A model generated the notes under the pieces. The model searched no databases. It was not told the DNA's origin and saw nothing but the letters and a program-made list of their open reading frames with translations. Below are positions 10,475-20,704 of a DNA stretch of 64,000 nt, one piece after another. This DNA comes from Halobacterium salinarum DSM 3754. GTDB taxonomy: Archaea; Halobacteriota; Halobacteria; Halobacteriales; Halobacteriaceae. Each line of letters starts with the position of its first letter. Within the stretch, counting starts at the first letter, position 1. The stretch spans positions 62,001-126,000 of the forward strand of contig NZ_VRYN01000002.1 in the NCBI RefSeq assembly GCF_008124605.1, in the 5' to 3' direction. A program made the position numbers and the translations under genes.

Positions 10475-12388
10475 CTAAGCTAGCACCGGGACGCCGGTGA
10501 TTTCGAAGCGCGCGCCGCGGTCGGCGGGCGCGTCATCGCCTGCCGGCACCGCGGTGATCGACCAGCCGTGCGCGTCGGCGATCTCGCGCACGATCGCGAG
10601 CCCGAACCCGGTGCCGGTGTCGGTGCCGGAGACGCCGCGTTCGAAGACGGTGTCCGCGGCGTCGCGTTCGATGCCGGGGCCGTCGTCCTCGACGTAGAAC
10701 CCCTCCGGGGTGGACCCCACCCGGATGGTGACGTCGTCGCCGGCGTGCTCGACGGCGTTCCGGAACAGGTTCTCGAAGAGCTGCTGGAGGCGTCCGGGGT
10801 CGGCGTCGACGTCGATAGCTGCGGCGTCGTATTCGACGCTGGCGTCGGGGGCGTTGATCGACGCCCAGGCGTCGGCGGCGATCTCCGCGAGCGTGGTGCG
10901 CTCGGTTTCGGCGACGAGCTCGCCCTGCCGCGACAGTGCGAGCACGTCCTCGACGAGGCTGTCCATGCGGTCGAGGGCGTCGGCGGCGCGGTCGAAGTGC
11001 TGGTGCTCGCCGGTGTTCCTGGCGAGTTCGAGGCTGCCTTTCGCGACGTTCAGCGGGCTGCGGAGGTCGTGGCTGACGATGCTGGCGAACTGTTCGAGGC
11101 GGTCGTTTTTGCGTTCGAGGGCTTGTTCGTGGCGCTTGCGCTCGGTGATGTCACGGATCGACGCCAGCACCGCGGGGTCACCCTCGTAGGTGATGGTGGT
11201 CGTCGACACTTCGCACTGCCTGATGGTGCCGTCGGGGCGCTGGACGCGCGCGTCGAAGGTGTCGTGGTCGTCGCCGGGCACGGCGTCGTCGGTGATGGGG
11301 GTGAGTGCGTCGTGGTCGTCGGGGTGAACGAGATCGCTGGCCGCCAGGTCGAGGAGCGTCGACTCGTCGCGGCCGAACAGCTCGGTGGCGGGCTCGTTCA
11401 CGAACGCGAAGCCGTCGCGGGTGTGGATGGTGACGGCGTCGTGGCTCTGTTCGATGAGGGTGCGGTATTTGCGCTCGCTCTCGCGCAGCGCGTGCGCCGA
11501 CCAGAGGCCGCTGAGGGTTTCGCCGACGTGGGCCATCAGGAGCTCGACGACTTCGGCGTCGCGGTCGTCGAACGCGTTCTCGCGCTCCGCGGCGGCCTGG
11601 AACACGCCGAGGTCCTTGATGGGGACGCTGAGCAGCGACCGGTAGGCGTCCTTTGCCGGGGCGGCGTCGGGCCTGGCGTGGAGGTCGTCGACGATGATCG
11701 TGGTGGTGTCCTGGTAGGTTTGGCCGGCGATGCCTTCGTCGTCGGGGAGGCGCTGGGAGTCGGCGGCGTTGAGGCTCGTGGAGAGCGCGACCGGTTCGAG
11801 GACGCCGTCGCGGGCGATGTCGATGCCGCAGATGTCGAACTCGAGGATGTTCTCGGCGGCGTCGATGGCGAGCTGGTAGATGGCGCGCTCGTTTTCGCAG
11901 CCGATCATCTGTGCGGCGATGCTGTGGAGTTTCCGGAACTGGCGCTGTTCGACGTCGAGGTCGTCCGCGAGGCTGTCGCGGGCCGCTTCGGCGGTGAGTT
12001 TCGCCGCGGCGAGGCCGATCGTCTGTCCGACGGCGCGGAGGTCGTCCGTGGGGGCTGGCGTGCCGTCGGCGATGTGGACCGAGAGTGTGGCGTAGCGGTC
12101 GTCGCCGTCCAGGATGGGGACGTGGCATTCACGTCCCCCAGCGGTGTCGACGGTGGTGACGCCGGCCGACGGCGCAGTGGGTACCGTCGGGATGGCCGCG
12201 GAGTCGGTGTCCCCGGCGGTGGCGTGGACGGTGGGCGCAGTGGGGTCGTCGGACTGGGTGTAGACGTAGGCGTACGTGGTGCCGGTGTTGGCAGCGGCGT
12301 CACAGACGCCGTCGTAGAGCGCCGTGGTCGAGTCAGCGGTGTGTGCTGCTGCGCGGATGGCCGACCGCAGGTTCCGGTGAACGTGCAT
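10475..12388 (-). CDS. Sensor histidine kinase, GAF-GAF-PAS-HisKA-HATPase
   Basis: 637 residues with no membrane helices. The order is a degenerate GAF-like region (about 1-130), a GAF domain (about 150-295), PAS (about 305-420), HisKA with phospho-acceptor SHDLRSP near residue 440, and HATPase (N box ENLFRNAVEHA, G1 DDGPGI, G2 GTGFGLAI). It is therefore a cytosolic sensor of a small molecule or redox cue. It starts 3 bp after the stop of the HalX response regulator, so the two are co-transcribed and are probably cognate partners. The signal is unknown. Confidence 0.94.
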   Translation of the reverse strand: MHVHRNLRSAIRAAAHTADSTTALYDGVCDAAANTGTTYAYVYTQSDDPTAPTVHATAGDTDSAAIPTVPTAPSAGVTTVDTAGGRECHVPILDGDDRYATLSVHIADGTPAPTDDLRAVGQTIGLAAAKLTAEAARDSLADDLDVEQRQFRKLHSIAAQMIGCENERAIYQLAIDAAENILEFDICGIDIARDGVLEPVALSTSLNAADSQRLPDDEGIAGQTYQDTTTIIVDDLHARPDAAPAKDAYRSLLSVPIKDLGVFQAAAERENAFDDRDAEVVELLMAHVGETLSGLWSAHALRESERKYRTLIEQSHDAVTIHTRDGFAFVNEPATELFGRDESTLLDLAASDLVHPDDHDALTPITDDAVPGDDHDTFDARVQRPDGTIRQCEVSTTTITYEGDPAVLASIRDITERKRHEQALERKNDRLEQFASIVSHDLRSPLNVAKGSLELARNTGEHQHFDRAADALDRMDSLVEDVLALSRQGELVAETERTTLAEIAADAWASINAPDASVEYDAAAIDVDADPGRLQQLFENLFRNAVEHAGDDVTIRVGSTPEGFYVEDDGPGIERDAADTVFERGVSGTDTGTGFGLAIVREIADAHGWSITAVPAGDDAPADRGARFEITGVPVLA

Positions 12389-12391
12389 TCG

Positions 12392-12979
12392 TCAGTTTGC
12401 GTTGGCGCCGCCTTCGGGGTCCTGGGGTGTAAGGTCGTGGAATGCGGCACGGAAGTCGTCGTGGCTGAACTCGGACACCGTGTCGGTGAGATCGGCCCGA
12501 AGGGCGTCGATGCGGTCGTCGAGGTCGTCGTAGGCGTCGGTGTCGGCGGCGTCCGGGTCGGTTTCGAGGAGGGCGCGCTTGGACAGCAACGCGTACAGCT
12601 CCTGGAGGTCGTCGCTGTACGCCAGCCGATCCCGCAGCGTCTCGACGGTGCGGTGGAGGTCGTCGCTGTCGACCGGCTTGACGAGGTATTCGTCGAACCC
12701 CATGGCGATCACGTCCGTGGTGGGTTCGACGCCGGTGACCATGGCGACGCGGCAGTCGTGGCCGTCGGCACGGATCTCCGCGAGCACGTCGTCGCCGGAG
12801 AGCCCCGGCATGCGGCGGTCGAGGAGTACGATATCGACGTGGTCGTCGATTACGTCGAGGGCAGCAGCCCCTGACGTGGCTGTCTCGACGGGGTAGTCGT
12901 CGGCGAGCCAGGCGGCGTAGACGTCTGTGAGGGCTGCATCGTCGTCGACGATGAGCACGGTGCCCGCTTGTGAACTCAT
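12392..12979 (-). CDS. Response regulator, receiver plus HalX domain
   Basis: 195 residues. The N-terminal receiver domain has acidic pocket VDDD near residues 11-14, phospho-acceptor Asp in LLDRRMPG near residue 55, and conserved Lys in YLVKPV. The C-terminal part (YSDDLQELYALLSKRALLE and the coiled-coil that follows) matches the HalX domain, a haloarchaeal output module of unknown action without a DNA-binding motif. It is first gene of a two-gene operon with the histidine kinase and is divergent from tfb. A TATA-like CATATAACG (minus strand, about 13014-13022) probably drives it. Confidence 0.93.
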   Translation of the reverse strand: MSSQAGTVLIVDDDAALTDVYAAWLADDYPVETATSGAAALDVIDDHVDIVLLDRRMPGLSGDDVLAEIRADGHDCRVAMVTGVEPTTDVIAMGFDEYLVKPVDSDDLHRTVETLRDRLAYSDDLQELYALLSKRALLETDPDAADTDAYDDLDDRIDALRADLTDTVSEFSHDDFRAAFHDLTPQDPEGGANAN

Positions 12980-13121
12980 AGAACTGGCCGTTCGTGCTAC
13001 GTTGGGTGGACTGGCGTTATATGTCTTTCACTGGTGGGGAGTCGGCAACGGGGGTCGATTACTGGATGCTACCACCGTAATATACAGTGATAAGCCTTTC
13101 GCTAAGTGGAGACACACCGAC

Positions 13122-13139
13122 GGTAACGTTTTGGTTACC
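13122..13139. repeat. Inverted repeat GGTAAC-N6-GTTACC upstream of tfb
   Basis: Perfect 6-base arms (13122-13127 and 13134-13139) flank a 6-base spacer, about 160 bases before the tfb start. A related GTTACC/GGTAAC dyad occurs at 35993-36010, so it may be a binding site for a shared regulator. Confidence 0.5.
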
Positions 13140-13187
13140 CCAAAGCACCAGTCAGTGGCCGTGATAACCGTTGCCTACGCCGATACG

Positions 13188-13218
13188 GTTTCCCAAGAAA
13201 CGCACAGTTCTGGGAAAC
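13188..13218. repeat. Inverted repeat abutting the tfb TATA box
   Basis: The left arm GTTTCCCAAGAA (13188-13199) and right arm TTCTGGGAAAC (13208-13218) are complementary except for one extra A. The right arm ends two bases before the TATA box and so covers the BRE position where TFB itself contacts DNA. It fits an operator or an autoregulatory element. Confidence 0.5.
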
Positions 13219-13219
13219 A

Positions 13220-13227
13220 TTTAAGTA
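13220..13227 (+). promoter_or_regulatory. TATA box of tfb
   Basis: TTTAAGTA is a close match to the haloarchaeal TATA consensus. Transcription would start near 13248, leaving a leader of about 50 bases before the ATG at 13297, which is unusual among the mostly leaderless genes here. Confidence 0.6.
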
Positions 13228-13296
13228 CTTGTCGCTCTTACTTTGATTCACGACAAGCCGGGCGCACCAGCGCCATCTCCCGGCACTTCCAACATA

Positions 13297-14274
13297 ATGA
13301 GTGACAGTACAATCAGAACATACAGCAGCGACCAGCGCCAGACAGACAACGACGAGACAGTATCGACCCCCGACGAAGACGTCCTGACCTGCCCGGAGTG
13401 TGGCGGGCAGGTCATCGACGACGAGGAGCACGGCGAGTCGGTCTGTGTCGACTGCGGGCTCGTCGTCGAGGAGAACGGCATCGACCGCGGCCCCGAGTGG
13501 CGGGCGTTCAACTCCACGGAGAAAGACGAGAAATCCCGCGTGGGCGCCCCGACCACGAACATGATGCACGACAAGGGGTTGTCCACGAACATCGGCTGGC
13601 AGGACAAGGACGCCTACGGGAACAGTCTCTCCAGCAACCAGCGCCAGAAGATGCAGCGCCTGCGCAAGTGGAACGAGCGCTTCCGCACCCGCAACAGCAA
13701 GGAACGCAACCTCAAGCAGGCGCTCGGCGAGATCGAGCGCATGGCCTCCGCACTCGGGCTGCCCAAGGAGGTCCGGGAGACCGCCTCGGTGATCTACCGC
13801 CGCGCGCTCAGCGAGGACCTGCTGCCCGGGCGCTCCATCGAGGGCGTCGCCACCGCCGCCCTGTACGCGTCCGCGCGCCAGCTCAGCACGCCACGCTCCA
13901 TCGACGAGGTGGCGAACGTCAGCCGCATCGACGAGATGGAGTTCAAGCGCACGTACCGCTACATCGTCCGGGAGCTCAGCCTCGAAGTCGCGCCCGCCGA
14001 CCCCGCGCAGTACGTGCCGCGGTTCGCAAGCGACCTCGACCTCCCCGACGAGGTCGAGCGGCGGTCCCGAGAACTCATCTCCAACGCCCAGGCCGACGGC
14101 GTCACCAGCGGCAAGTCGCCGGTCGGACTGGCCGCCGCGGCGATCTACGCGTCCAGCCTCCTCACCAACCACAAGGTCACCCAAAGCGAGGTCAGCGAGG
14201 TGACCGACGTCAGCGAGGTCACCATCCGCAACCGCTACCAGGAGCTGCTGGAAGCCACCGAAGCAGCCGCCTGA
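13297..14274 (+). CDS. tfb: Transcription initiation factor TFB (TFIIB homologue)
   Basis: 325 residues. The N-terminal zinc ribbon is CPEC (Cys32, Cys35) and CVDC (Cys50, Cys53). The B-finger/linker follows (GPEWRAFNSTEKDEKSRVGAPTT), then two cyclin-like repeats (about 125-215 and 220-315). It recruits RNA polymerase and contacts BRE. Haloarchaea carry several TFB paralogues used as global regulators; which one this is cannot be settled from the window alone. The ATG at 13297 was chosen because the upstream in-frame ATG (13243) lies at or before the predicted transcription start. Confidence 0.97.
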   Translation: MSDSTIRTYSSDQRQTDNDETVSTPDEDVLTCPECGGQVIDDEEHGESVCVDCGLVVEENGIDRGPEWRAFNSTEKDEKSRVGAPTTNMMHDKGLSTNIGWQDKDAYGNSLSSNQRQKMQRLRKWNERFRTRNSKERNLKQALGEIERMASALGLPKEVRETASVIYRRALSEDLLPGRSIEGVATAALYASARQLSTPRSIDEVANVSRIDEMEFKRTYRYIVRELSLEVAPADPAQYVPRFASDLDLPDEVERRSRELISNAQADGVTSGKSPVGLAAAAIYASSLLTNHKVTQSEVSEVTDVSEVTIRNRYQELLEATEAAA

Positions 14275-14308
14275 CGCCGCCTGTTTTCCGCGTCCCGTGG
14301 ACCGCCGA

Positions 14309-15959
<1,651 letters not shown>

Positions 15960-16430
15960 TCACTGGAGCATAACCGCGGGTGCCGCGGTGGCGGCGGCGA
16001 CCACCAGCCAGCCGGCGGTGTTCCACCACGGCACGCCACAGTACTGCGGGCCGCCGAGTGCGGTACGGTACGTCCAGTAGTCGCTGGCAACCCCGACCGG
16101 GTCGGTGACGGCGTCGAACGCGGCCGCCAAGACGGCTGCGGTCGCGACGGCCGTCCACCCGGCAGTCACGAGCAGCGCGACACGGGCTGCGGCGTACACG
16201 ACGGCGGTCCAGCCGGCCAGAGCGTACAGGGGGACGCCGCGGATCGCGGGGTCGATGTGGTGGGTCAGCCAGCCGGCCCGGATGACGACGCGTTCGGCGA
16301 GGAACGCGATCGCCGCGCCGCCACCGAACAGCGCGGCGGTCGCTGCGGGCGGCCACGTGAGACCCGCGGAGGCGAGTGCAGCCAGCCACACCACGGCGAC
16401 GACGCGGACGAAGCGGCGCGCGGTCAGCAT
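15960..16430 (-). CDS. Short CruF/DUF422-like membrane protein
   Basis: 156 residues with about five membrane helices. The motif run FDAVTDPVGVASDYW and GPQYCGVPWWNTAGW resembles the conserved D-P / W / YYGVP-N-GW pattern of carotenoid hydratases of the CruF/DUF422 family. Full-length members are about 250-300 residues, so this is a short or diverged homologue lacking the C-terminal part. No other carotenoid gene is adjacent. It could be a hydratase-related enzyme or a repurposed relative. Confidence 0.75.
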   Translation of the reverse strand: MLTARRFVRVVAVVWLAALASAGLTWPPAATAALFGGGAAIAFLAERVVIRAGWLTHHIDPAIRGVPLYALAGWTAVVYAAARVALLVTAGWTAVATAAVLAAAFDAVTDPVGVASDYWTYRTALGGPQYCGVPWWNTAGWLVVAAATAAPAVMLQ

Positions 16431-16515
16431 ACCGGGACCGGGGTGGCCAGCGGTAAAAACCGGTCGGTGGCGGCGACCGGACAGCTATTTGTGCCCGCGT
16501 GGGAAGCGTTGTGAC

Positions 16516-17427
16516 ATGCGCGTTGTTGTGCAAGGACCCGGCTCTCTGGGGTCGCTGGTTGGTGGCGTGTTGGCTGGCGGCGAGACCGCGGTGACGCTGC
16601 TCGGACACCAAAGCGAACACCTCACTCGGGTCCGGGAGGACGGGCTGCGGGTCGTGCAGCCGGACGGCACCACGAGGGTGACACGGCCCAGTGTGGCGAC
16701 CGATCCGTCGGTGGTTGCGGACGCGGATCTCGTTGTGGTGTGCGTGAAGAGTTACGACACCGCGTCGGCGGCGCGGGCGCTCGGCCGGCAGTGCGACGGC
16801 GCGATGGTGTTGACACTCCAGAACGGGCTGGGGAACGCCGCCGTGCTCGCCGAGCACGTGCCGGCGGACACGGTGCTGGTGGGGACGACCACCCACGGTG
16901 CGGCGCGCACGGAGCCGGGGGTGGTCCGTCACGCCGGCGGCGGTGAGACCACCATCGGGCGGTATCGCGGCGCGAACGACGCCCGCGTCGCGTCGGTTGC
17001 GGCGGCGTTCTCGACGGGCGGCATGGAGACGACGGTGACTGCGTCCCCCCAGCGTGCGGTCTGGGAGAAGGTGCTCGTGAACGTCGGGATCAACGCGGCG
17101 ACGGCGCTCGCCGACGTGGACAACGGCGCGCTCGTGGAGTTCCCGCCGGGCGAGCGGGTGCTTGAGCGCGCGGTCACGGAGGGGGTGCGGGTGGCGGAGG
17201 CCGAAGGGGTGTCGGTGTCGGAGTCCGTCGTCGAGCGGGCGCGGCAGGTCGCGGCGCGCACCGCGTCCAACGAGTCCTCGATGCGCCAGGACCTCGCGGG
17301 GGGCGCGCGAACGGAGGTCGAGTCACTCCACGGGGCGGTCGTCGAGCGCGCTCGCGACCACGACATCGCGGTGCCAGTGATTCGGACGCTGGCTGATCTC
17401 GTGCGGCTCGCCCAACGGGACGGTTAG
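16516..17427 (+). CDS. panE: 2-dehydropantoate 2-reductase-like protein
   Basis: 303 residues. The N-terminal Rossmann motif is GPGSLGSLVGG; VVVCVKSYDT and LTLQNGLGN are family blocks. The catalytic Lys lies in WEKVLVNVGINAATAL, and the C-terminal helical domain has SSMRQDLAGGARTEVESL-like residues. It reduces ketopantoate with NADPH on the way to pantothenate/CoA, or acts on a related 2-keto acid. A TATA-like CTATTTG about 27 bases before ATG 16516 supports the start. It overlaps the convergent downstream gene by 4 bp. Confidence 0.92.
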   Translation: MRVVVQGPGSLGSLVGGVLAGGETAVTLLGHQSEHLTRVREDGLRVVQPDGTTRVTRPSVATDPSVVADADLVVVCVKSYDTASAARALGRQCDGAMVLTLQNGLGNAAVLAEHVPADTVLVGTTTHGAARTEPGVVRHAGGGETTIGRYRGANDARVASVAAAFSTGGMETTVTASPQRAVWEKVLVNVGINAATALADVDNGALVEFPPGERVLERAVTEGVRVAEAEGVSVSESVVERARQVAARTASNESSMRQDLAGGARTEVESLHGAVVERARDHDIAVPVIRTLADLVRLAQRDG

Positions 17428-18041
17428 TCGCGGTCCGTCTCCGGCGGGCGCGGGCAGTCGTAGGTGTCCCTGACGGTGTCCGCGAGCACGGAGTCGCGGT
17501 GCGCCACCAGGTAGACGATGGTGAACTCGTGGTCCAGTGGGTCGAACACGAACACCTCGTGGGCGTCGGCGGCGTCCTCGTCGAGGCGGTCGACGAGCGG
17601 CTCGATGGGGAGCCGGCCGGTTCTGATCTCCGTGAAGATGTCGCGCTCGCCGGGCTGCTGGGCGAACGCGTACACCGCGCCGTTGGGTTCGTTGTCCGTG
17701 TTGAACGTCGGCCGCCCGGTCACGCCCACGCCGTTCTCGTGGGCGTCGGCCATCGTGTCGAGTGCGGCCTCGAACAGCCCGGAGACGCCGCGGGCGAACG
17801 TCAGTAGGGTGCGCCGTTGGATGTCGACGTCGGTGAAGCGGGCGTCGCCGTCGTTCCAGGCCAGCGTGGCGTCCACGAGGTATCCGGGACGGAGCGCCGC
17901 CACCGTGTCGTCGAGCGCGCCCTCGGCGTCGTCGGTGGTGACGCGGAGGGGTTCGTAGTCGGCGCGATCCAGCACGAGCAGGCCGTCGCGGTCGGGGGCG
18001 TCGCCGAGCACGCGGTACTGGCTGGCCGTCGTGGTCTGCAT
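17424..18041 (-). CDS. Conserved haloarchaeal protein (possibly DUF6663)
   Basis: 205 residues, soluble and acidic. The start MQTTTASQYRVLGDAP and the block GDARFTDVDIQRRTLLTFARG recall a haloarchaeal family that I remember as DUF6663 (unchecked). Later blocks include FNTDNEPNGAVYAFAQQPGERDIF and HEVFVFDPLDHEFTIVYL. No catalytic motif is evident. A CTTTTC stretch at about 18065-18070 may be its TATA region. Confidence 0.82.
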   Translation of the reverse strand: MQTTTASQYRVLGDAPDRDGLLVLDRADYEPLRVTTDDAEGALDDTVAALRPGYLVDATLAWNDGDARFTDVDIQRRTLLTFARGVSGLFEAALDTMADAHENGVGVTGRPTFNTDNEPNGAVYAFAQQPGERDIFTEIRTGRLPIEPLVDRLDEDAADAHEVFVFDPLDHEFTIVYLVAHRDSVLADTVRDTYDCPRPPETDRD

Positions 18042-18206
18042 GCGCGGTGATAGCGCGGGCGGCGGGAAAAGGGCGTTCGTCCGCACGCGCCGGCGTGCCT
18101 CTGACGGCCGCGCTGATTGATTCGGGTGTGAAACATAAACTGGGCGTGCTCTCGGCAGATGTCGCCGCGTTTACAACTGGCGGCGAGGCCGGGTCGAGCG
18201 GCGCTG

Positions 18207-19691
18207 TCAGTCGGTTTGTGCGGACTGCTCGACGCCCGTGTCCTCCTGGGCTGTCGTCGCGTCCACGACGCCGGTGTCGCGCCACGTGCCCCGGCGATAC
18301 CACGCGTACGCGATGATCGCCCCGATGACGTTCGAGACGGCGAACGACAGCCAGATGCCGGCCGATCCCAGGCTGCCGATGGTGGCCCACGCCAGCGGGA
18401 ACCGGATGACGCCCAGGGTGATCACGGAGATCGCGGCCGCGACCATGGTTTTGCCGGCGCCACGGAAGCTCCCCGTGTAGGCGCGCGCGATCCCGATGAA
18501 ACCGAACGTGAGCGCGACGTACCGGAGGAACTGGCTGCCGGCCTCGATGACCTGCGCGCTGTTCTCCTGGCCGGCACCGACGAACACGGAGACGATGGGC
18601 TCCGGGTACCAGTACACGATCAGCCCGAGCACCGACAGCACGCCGAACAGCATGGTGGCTGCGAGCCGCGCGGCGCGGGCGGCGCGGTCCGGCTTGCCGG
18701 CGCCGACGTTCTGCCCGGTCATGGTTTCGACGCCCCGGGCGATGGCGATCGCCGGCAGGAACACCACGGAGAACACGCGGGTGCCGATCCCGTAGGCGGC
18801 GACGATGTGATCGGGGAACGTCGCGACGATGAACAACAGCAGGTTCATCGAGAGCGCGCGCCCCGTGCCTTCGATGGAGGCCGGCAGGCCGATGCGGACG
18901 AGCCGCCGGAGATACGAGAGATCCGGGAGCATGTCGGCGGCGTTGATCTCGACGCCCCGGGTCCCCCGGAACATGATCGCGAGGCCGACGGCGAACGCGA
19001 GCGCCCGCGAGAACACGGTCGCGATGGCTGCGCCCTGGATGCCGAGCCTGGGGAACGAGACCGTGCCGACGAGGGGCGCGTTCTCGACGACGGTCCACCC
19101 GAAGATGAGGAACGGGTCGAGGACGATGTTCAACACGACGGAGCCGAACATCACCAGCATGGGTGTGATGGTGTCGCCGTACCCCCGCATGAGCGCGATG
19201 AACACCGCGAACCCGAACATGGCTGCGAGGCCGAGCGCGACCACCTGCATGTAGCTGGTGGCGGGCCGCAGCACCGCGTCGGACGCGCCAACCACCGAGA
19301 GGAAGTCCTCGACGAAGAAGTAGCCGATGCCGCCCAACAGCAGCGACGCCAGCACCGAGAAGGTGACCGTCTGGGAGGCGGCGTACTCGGCTTGCTCGTC
19401 CTTGCCGGCACCCGTGTACTGGGCGACCAGGACGCTGCCGGCGACGGAGATCCCCATCCCCAGCGAGATGAGCAGGAACACCATCGGGAACGCGAAGCTG
19501 ATGGCGGCCAGCGCGTCGGTGTTGTACTGGCCCAGCCAGAAGGTGTCCGCCAGGTTGTACGCAGTCTGGAAGAGGTTCGTGATGACGATCGGCATCGCCA
19601 GGAAGAACAGCGGCTTGCCGATGCGGCCGGACGTGAGATCGAAGGACTCCGGCCCTCTGAACAGCTTCGAGAGCTGGCTGCGCAGTCCCAT
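18207..19691 (-). CDS. MATE-family multidrug/solute exporter
   Basis: 494 residues with about 12 membrane helices. MATE blocks are FFLAMPIVITNLFQTAYNLADTFWLGQY, GMGISVAGSVLVAQYTGAGK and the second-half copy TMTGQNVGAGKPDRAARAARL. Exporters of this family use Na+ or H+ gradients; in a halophile Na+ is likely, but that is inference. It is divergent from a TetR-type regulator across 413 bp containing a dyad, the classic layout for repressor-controlled efflux. ATG 19691 begins the conserved region; upstream in-frame sequence lacks membrane character. Confidence 0.95.
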   Translation of the reverse strand: MGLRSQLSKLFRGPESFDLTSGRIGKPLFFLAMPIVITNLFQTAYNLADTFWLGQYNTDALAAISFAFPMVFLLISLGMGISVAGSVLVAQYTGAGKDEQAEYAASQTVTFSVLASLLLGGIGYFFVEDFLSVVGASDAVLRPATSYMQVVALGLAAMFGFAVFIALMRGYGDTITPMLVMFGSVVLNIVLDPFLIFGWTVVENAPLVGTVSFPRLGIQGAAIATVFSRALAFAVGLAIMFRGTRGVEINAADMLPDLSYLRRLVRIGLPASIEGTGRALSMNLLLFIVATFPDHIVAAYGIGTRVFSVVFLPAIAIARGVETMTGQNVGAGKPDRAARAARLAATMLFGVLSVLGLIVYWYPEPIVSVFVGAGQENSAQVIEAGSQFLRYVALTFGFIGIARAYTGSFRGAGKTMVAAAISVITLGVIRFPLAWATIGSLGSAGIWLSFAVSNVIGAIIAYAWYRRGTWRDTGVVDATTAQEDTGVEQSAQTD

Positions 19692-20104
19692 CAGCGGACC
19701 GCCTCTGTTCGGGGTACAGGACGTGACGCGGCGGGGCTGTGCGTGTGGCACAGTCGCGCTGTCGCGCGCTCGCCTGCCGGCTGGTGCGTGCGCCGTGCCG
19801 GCTGGTGGTTCGACGGCGGCCCCGGGACACTGCCCGTCGGGGCGGCGGGTGACCGGACACCACGGGGCCAGGCGGCCGCCAGCGTCCGGGGTCGCGTGAG
19901 TGATGCAGGTACAGACAGGAGTACGGAGTCAGTATACATACCGTGGACGAGTGGACGTACTAACCGGTCAGTCAAAAGACTTTGGCTACCCGAATATTCT
20001 GAATACGGCCGCCTCACGCCCTGTGAAAGCCATACCATGGGACTCGACTGCATGGGAATCGGCGCGTGAAAACAGTTATCTGACTCTGCGGTAAGTGTTC
20101 CGTA
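19692..20104. promoter_or_regulatory. Long divergent promoter region between MATE exporter and TetR regulator
   Basis: 413 bp. The half next to the exporter is GC-rich and shows no coding signal. The half next to tetR is AT-rich, with a TATACATA element (19933-19940) suited to the exporter and a weak GTTATC (about 20075-20080) 27 bases before tetR. If 19933-19940 drives the exporter, its leader is over 200 bases long. Confidence 0.5.
19959..19972. promoter_or_regulatory. Candidate TetR operator dyad
   Basis: ACTAACCGGTCAGT is palindromic at 12 of 14 positions around a perfect ACCGGT core. Size and placement near the exporter TATA element suit a TetR-family operator. No binding data can be inferred from the sequence. 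Confidence 0.5.
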
Positions 20105-20695
20105 ATGGCGGCGCCCTCGAACCGGGAGTTCTCGGAAGCCGAAGCGGAGCTCATGCAGGCGACGTACAGCGCGCTCCGCGAGCACGGCTACGTCGACCTG
20201 ACGATCAAACGGATCGCCGACGAATACGGGAAGTCGACGGCCGCCGTCCACTACTACTACGACACCAAAGAGGAGCTGTTGGCGGCGTTTCTCGACTACC
20301 TCCTGGAGGAGTTCGTCGCGTCCATCCGCGCGGTCGAAACGACGGCCCCCGAGACGCGGCTGTCACTGCTGCTCGACGAGCTACTCGTCGACCCCCAGCC
20401 CAACCAGGCGCTGTCGGTCGCGCTGCTGGAGATGCGCGCGCAGGCCCCCTACAACGAGCCGTTCCGGGAGCGGTTCCAGCAAAACGACGAGTACACGCGG
20501 TTCATGCTCAAGTCGGTCATCAGCCACGGCATCGACGAAGGCGCTTTCGAAGCCGTCGACGCCGACCACGTCGCCCGCTCGCTCATGACCATCGTCGACG
20601 GCGCGCGCACCCGGTCGGTCGTGCACGGCGATCCGTCGGCGCTGGCGGCCGGCAGGCGGACCGCCAGCGAGTACGTCGACGCCACCCTGCTGTAG
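20105..20695 (+). CDS. TetR/AcrR-family transcriptional regulator
   Basis: 196 residues. The N-terminal HTH is clear: LMQATYSALREHGYVDLTIKRIADEYGKSTAAVHYYYDTKEELLAAFLDYL. The C-terminal part (about 70-190) is the helical ligand-binding and dimer domain. It is divergent from the MATE exporter and probably represses it, with drug or metabolite binding giving release (inference from family and layout). It is convergent with a zinc-ribbon HTH gene. Confidence 0.94.
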   Translation: MAAPSNREFSEAEAELMQATYSALREHGYVDLTIKRIADEYGKSTAAVHYYYDTKEELLAAFLDYLLEEFVASIRAVETTAPETRLSLLLDELLVDPQPNQALSVALLEMRAQAPYNEPFRERFQQNDEYTRFMLKSVISHGIDEGAFEAVDADHVARSLMTIVDGARTRSVVHGDPSALAAGRRTASEYVDATLL

Positions 20696-20704
20696 CCCCC
20701 GCGA

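Larger units (their letters stand above)
12980..13296. promoter_or_regulatory. Divergent intergenic region between the two-component operon and tfb
   Basis: This 317-bp stretch is much more AT-rich than its surroundings. It holds a minus-strand TATA-like element near 13014-13022 for the response regulator and a TATATAC-like element near 13079-13085. A plus-strand TATA (13220-13227) sits just before tfb, and there are two inverted repeats (listed separately). No open frame in it looks coding. Confidence 0.6.

Noticed and set aside
10568-12874. 768-codon plus-strand open frame opposite the histidine kinase and response regulator
   Set aside because: Gly/Val-rich, no motifs, and it spans two genes with full catalytic motifs on the other strand.
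17323-19863. 846-codon minus-strand frame covering the DUF6663-like and MATE genes
   Set aside because: Arg/Pro-rich shadow in another frame of two well supported genes.
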